Of a stretch of 64,000 bases of DNA, positions 60,511 through 64,000 are shown piece after piece. The notes under the pieces are model-generated. The model made no database searches and was not told where the DNA came from. It saw only the letters and a program-made list of their open reading frames with translations. This DNA is from Calycina herbarum (Eukaryota > Ascomycota > Leotiomycetes > Helotiales > Pezizellaceae): NCBI GenBank assembly GCA_001414485.1, contig LLEY01000178.1, forward strand, positions 1 through 64,000, read 5' to 3'. The position numbers and the translations under genes were made by a program. Within the stretch, counting starts at the first letter, position 1; every line of letters begins with the position of its first letter.

Positions 60511-61411
60511 AAACGGCTTAGATGAATTGATAAAATGTAGCAGAAAACAAGACGAGTGGAAGATGAGGTGTAATTCCTGGGAGATTCAGAATTTCCTGGC
60601 TGAAATTTCTGAAATCGAGTATCGGGTATCAGTTGTAAGCAATGGAAAAGTCTAACATTGTGGGCGAATTATATAGATATTTTTCCGGACAAAATTTTGC
60701 GACAATTAAGTCTCATGTGTAAAATATAATTAAATCATAGGCTAGAAGTCTATATTTTCAGCCTCAAGCTGCAGTCACGCTGTTATCAAACCACAGACGC
60801 GATAGGGGCATTAAGCTTATGCTCCTCGGCTATTAAAGTGATCGATTAACCCTATTTTGGTCAAGCTTAGGTGAGCAAAGATACGTCTCGACTTTGCTGC
60901 TGCTTGCACTTAATTCCGACGGCTCCATTATTTGCCATTAATTGTCGCTTTCTGGTTGTGTTCCAGATACCCACCATGCAGGCAGACGATCGAAATCTAT
61001 ATCGGAATTCCCGGTCTTGAGTAACAAAGCCAATAGTCACAATCTTTACTTGGTATATCCTATTTATCGTTTACAGCAAAGAAGGTGCTTATGTCATGCC
61101 AAGCTTCAGCCGTTCTAATGCACCATCCGATGCCAATAGTAAGTCTTACCTGCCTGGGTACCTAAGGTAGAAGAGTTTGTCAGACATGTGAAGTCCAAAC
61201 TTCTGAGATCCATTACCATTCTCACTTTTCTCACTTTTCTTTTCAACTTGCAATCATGTCCCTTCTTTTTGAAAGTATATTGAAAACATGGAAACCAAAA
61301 CACTTCCCCAGATCGTGATATCCTCGCCCCTTCATCAACAAACTCCTTCACATATCAACTGAAACAGAAAAAGAACCACCCTCCCGACCCGCAAAAAAAT
61401 CAATTTCTTTC
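60511..61411. other. Intergenic region left of the MFS pseudogene
   Basis: About 900 bp without a supported gene; somewhat AT-rich around 60660-60760. The start of the MFS gene might include an upstream exon here, but none could be identified. Confidence 0.4.
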
Positions 61412-63229
61412 ATGCTGGCCTATGGATCCGTCATGGCCAGCGCTTTCATATCCACGATGAACACTGTAATCGTAGCAACAGCACTTCCGCCCATCGCACT
61501 GGATAAAAATGCCCATTCCAACTCGGCTTATTGGATGGGATCTGGGTTTTTGTTTACCCAAGAGCCAGCCGTTGTATGGAACTTTATTCACAGTTTTTGG
61601 GAGAAAACATTGTTCGGTTCTTGCGATGGTGCTTTTTAGAGTTGCGAGTTTGTTTTGTGCTCTGGCGCAGAGTGCGAGGTGGTTGATTATTGCTCGTGTG
61701 GAGTTTACTCGTTTTTTCTTTGGATTCCGAATAAAGATCTCAGTTCCGTGCACACCTTCTCTATCAGGGATTGTGTGAACGGCCTAGGACAATCAAGAGT
61801 GAGAGGATCTCGAACAATCAGGAATCGAGATTTTGATTCTTCTAAATCCTCTCGGATGATATCTGTAATTAACCGAGAGTATTGTGAAAAACAAGTGGTG
61901 CGCAGAACAATGACCAAAACTCTTACAGAATATTCAGATGGCACTTTACTGTATATATTGACAGAGAATCTAGGCATTGAAAATTTGAAAACAGCTGGCT
62001 AACGAACTAATTTCCACAATTTCAAGATCACGGGGCAGGAGGAATAAACGTCATCGCAAGTATAATAATAACAGACATGGCATCCCTTCGAGAAAGAGGA
62101 AAGTACATTGGAATTTTGTCGTTGGCGGGCTAGTAAAGTGGCATCTTGATGGGCGCAGCAATTGCCGGAAACGCAACATGGAGACTGCAAGTATACTCGA
62201 AAGCAAAACTGAGCATCCTCTCTAACAAAAAACCAGAATTTTCTGCATCAATCTCCCACTTTGCGTCCCAGCTACATCCGGAATTTTTTTTTCGTCCTAC
62301 TGACTTCGGAACCTCTCTCAGTCATGGAAACATTGAAGCGGAAAGACTGGATAGGAATCACTGTCCTTACAGGGTTGCTGGTTTCGCTCCTCTGTGGAAT
62401 TACCGGCGGAGGTGTTGTACACCCATGGAGAACGGGCCCAGTCATCGCGAGTATTGTAGTTGGTGTCGTGGGTGTAATCGCATTCGTTTTTTACGAACAC
62501 CATTTTGCGAAAGAACCAATGATACCACTCCGGATCTTCGCAAGTCGGACTGCTGGAGTTTCGCATCTCTCATCTTTTTGTTTAGGCTTCATGTTGTGGG
62601 TCACACAATACTATGTTATTCAATATGTGAGTTTAATACATGGGAATGAGAGTGGCATTGCTAAGACGAATAAATATAGTTCCTCACTACCCAGCGACAC
62701 TCACTCGTTGGAGCTGGTGTAGCGATTTTACCAGGAACGATCATGATTCCCGTAATGGCCGCAGCCGGTGGAATCTTGATTTCCAAGTCACAAAGATTTC
62801 GAAACGTTAATTCGGTCTCATGGCTACTGGCAGGGTTTTCGTTGATGACTCAACTAAAAATCGACTCTAATAAAGCGATGCAATATGGGTTTCAAATAAT
62901 TTGTGGATTCGGTGCTGGTGTCGTATGTATTGCAATCTCCTCTCAAGCAAAATAATAACAATAAATCCGGATTTTCCCAGGAAGGCAATGTGCTGTCCAA
63001 GCATGTCAAACTGATGAAGAAGTTCCAATGGTAAGCCACCTCGAAAGTACAAATCCCCATTCTTGCTAAGACACCATAGACAACAGCAATTACTTCCTTC
63101 ATAACTAGTCTGGGCGAGTCCTTTGGCGTTGGAATCGGCGGTGTTGTATTCCAAAATCAACGGAGCAAACACCCAACAAGCGCTATCAAGGAAAAGGAAA
63201 AAGCGGACACGGAAAATAATTCGAATTAG
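61412..63229 (+). pseudogene. MFS drug/metabolite transporter, broken
   Basis: Segments of a 14-helix (DHA type) major facilitator transporter lie in order but in different frames: MASAFISTMNTVIVATALPPIAL and YWMGSGFLFTQ (61420-61560), then after a frameshift QPLYGTLFTVFGRKHCSVLAM and RVASLFCALAQSARWLIIARV (61570-61695). A foreign-looking stretch of about 330 bp follows, then GAGGINVIASIIITDMASLRERG (62035-62110), GAAIAGNATWR (62155), RKDWIGITVLTGLLVSLLCGITGGG to MLWVTQYYVIQYV (62338-62640), GAGVAILPGTIMIPVMAAAGG (62715-62770), CGFGAGVVCIAI, and GESFGVGIGGVVFQNQ near 63110-63160. The region around 62170-62290 is scrambled and stops occur at about 62133 and 62954. Some gaps could be introns but not all. 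It probably once exported the cluster product. Confidence 0.78.
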
Positions 63230-63751
63230 AAAGGTAGGAGAAAAGATAGATAGCAATGGAGCAGCGCTTCCATAGGATGCAATTAATATACAGACAATAG
63301 CTCGAGCTCGTGGTACTGTGACCCTGATCCAAATTCCAAATGTTAAAGTTACGATCGTCATTGCTTGATGTCAAAGACCCATTTTCCGAAAAACCCCACA
63401 TATCCTTCGCTCCTCAATTCCTTGAAGACATGTTTGTGGCACAGCTCTATAGGCATATTTTCGGGCAGATTCGATGCTCATAAATTGACCCTTGAAGATC
63501 TTCATTCAACTCAAAGTTTATTCTTCTTCAGCCTTGTCAGCACAACGACAGGGCGATTGAGTCTAGCTACCTAAACGCCACATCCACCTCATCGGCTCTT
63601 ACCAGGCTGATCAAATGTGGGTTATTGTATGAATGATGAACAGTATATATTAATCATCTATTTTTTGGCGGTATGCCCACACTAACAAGCGTGAGAGGTG
63701 GAGGCCAAGTTCGTTGTACGAAGTGAATTGGGGCTGCATTCGACACGAAAA
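63230..63751. other. Intergenic region
   Basis: No gene, RNA or repeat recognised between the transporter remnant and the last partial gene. Confidence 0.4.
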
Positions 63752-64000
63752 TCAGTAAACAATAGCTAAATACACTGGCTGAAATTGCTTTCTACGGACC
63801 TTCCGTCGTGAAAAGAATTTTATGAGCTCGTCACGAGTTGAATCCTTATCGAATGGGTTTTCTTCCATCGCTATCCACAAGTCGTAAATTGAGCGAGCGA
63901 GTTGTTCTCTGGCCATTGAACGACTATCTAGTCTGTACTTGTTGCAGTAAAATCCTACACTTCCTGCGTTTCTGACCATCTCTCTGACATCCTCAATCAA
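63752..64000 (-). CDS. C-terminal part of an unidentified protein (partial)
   Basis: An open frame enters from the right edge and ends with a stop at 63752. The visible 83 residues include REQLARSIYDLWIAMEENPF, DKDSTRDELIKFF and RRKVRRK, a charged, mostly helical C-terminal segment with a basic stretch. I do not recognise the family. Codon use looks like the intact neighbours, so I take it as a real gene whose main part lies outside the window. Confidence 0.45.
   Translation of the reverse strand: MIEDVREMVRNAGSVGFYCNKYRLDSRSMAREQLARSIYDLWIAMEENPFDKDSTRDELIKFFSRRKVRRKQFQPVYLAIVY

Noticed and set aside
1..64000. tRNA, rRNA or other structured RNA genes
   Set aside because: I saw no cloverleaf-like or rRNA-like sequence on either strand by reading; a covariance search was not possible.

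Overview
This window looks like a filamentous ascomycete genome. The evidence is short spliceosomal introns (about 50-60 bp), an F-box gene, GA4-desaturase-like, DMATS prenyltransferase and P450 genes, and a very long AT-rich block in which CA and TG dinucleotides are nearly replaced by TA. That is the signature of repeat-induced point mutation (RIP). The transposon repertoire (chromodomain Ty3/gypsy elements, 1.84-kb Fot1/pogo elements) fits Leotiomycetes (Botrytis/Sclerotinia relatives); that placement is inference.

Layout. (1) 1-2.4 kb: an AT-rich flank with one intact F-box gene (minus strand). (2) 2.4-44.7 kb: RIP-degraded transposon nests. The left nest is three levels deep and each level is closed by matching 5-bp target duplications: gypsy A (2428-24053, AATAA) holds gypsy C (8226-22146, GTTAT), which holds chromodomain gypsy B (8312-16706, CCAGA/CTAGA), which holds a Fot1/pogo DNA element (13397-15257, TA). 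A second Fot1/pogo element (24216-26057) and a truncated third (from 26182) follow. Then comes gypsy D (26579 to about 38436, 3' end missing), which carries gypsy E (30452-36370, AAATT) and a 397-bp fold-back element (37595-37991, TA). Last is copia element F (about 38437-44660), whose reverse transcriptase is split by a little-mutated solo LTR (43569-43902). RIP fades across the right half of F. (3) 44.7-49.9 kb: ordinary base composition, one broken C2H2 zinc-finger gene, otherwise nothing I can support. (4) 49.9-63.2 kb: a compact group that resembles a specialised-metabolite cluster: a CmcJ/NvfI (GA4-desaturase-like) oxygenase, a Sulfotransfer_4 protein, a UDP-glycosyltransferase and a DMATS-type aromatic prenyltransferase, all on the minus strand; a cytochrome P450 on the plus strand; a TLC-domain membrane protein (minus); and a broken MFS transporter (plus). 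(5) 63.75 kb to the end: the C-terminal part of an unidentified gene.

How the genes may work together (inference): the prenyltransferase would attach an isoprenyl group to an aromatic acceptor, the P450 and the Fe/2-oxoglutarate-type oxygenase would oxidise it, and the glycosyltransferase (perhaps also the sulfotransferase-like protein) would conjugate it. No PKS, NRPS or terpene cyclase backbone gene is in the window, so the acceptor is either a free aromatic metabolite or is made by genes outside it. The dedicated-looking exporter is a pseudogene. Exon boundaries given were chosen by hand from GT/AG sites, reading frame and family similarity.
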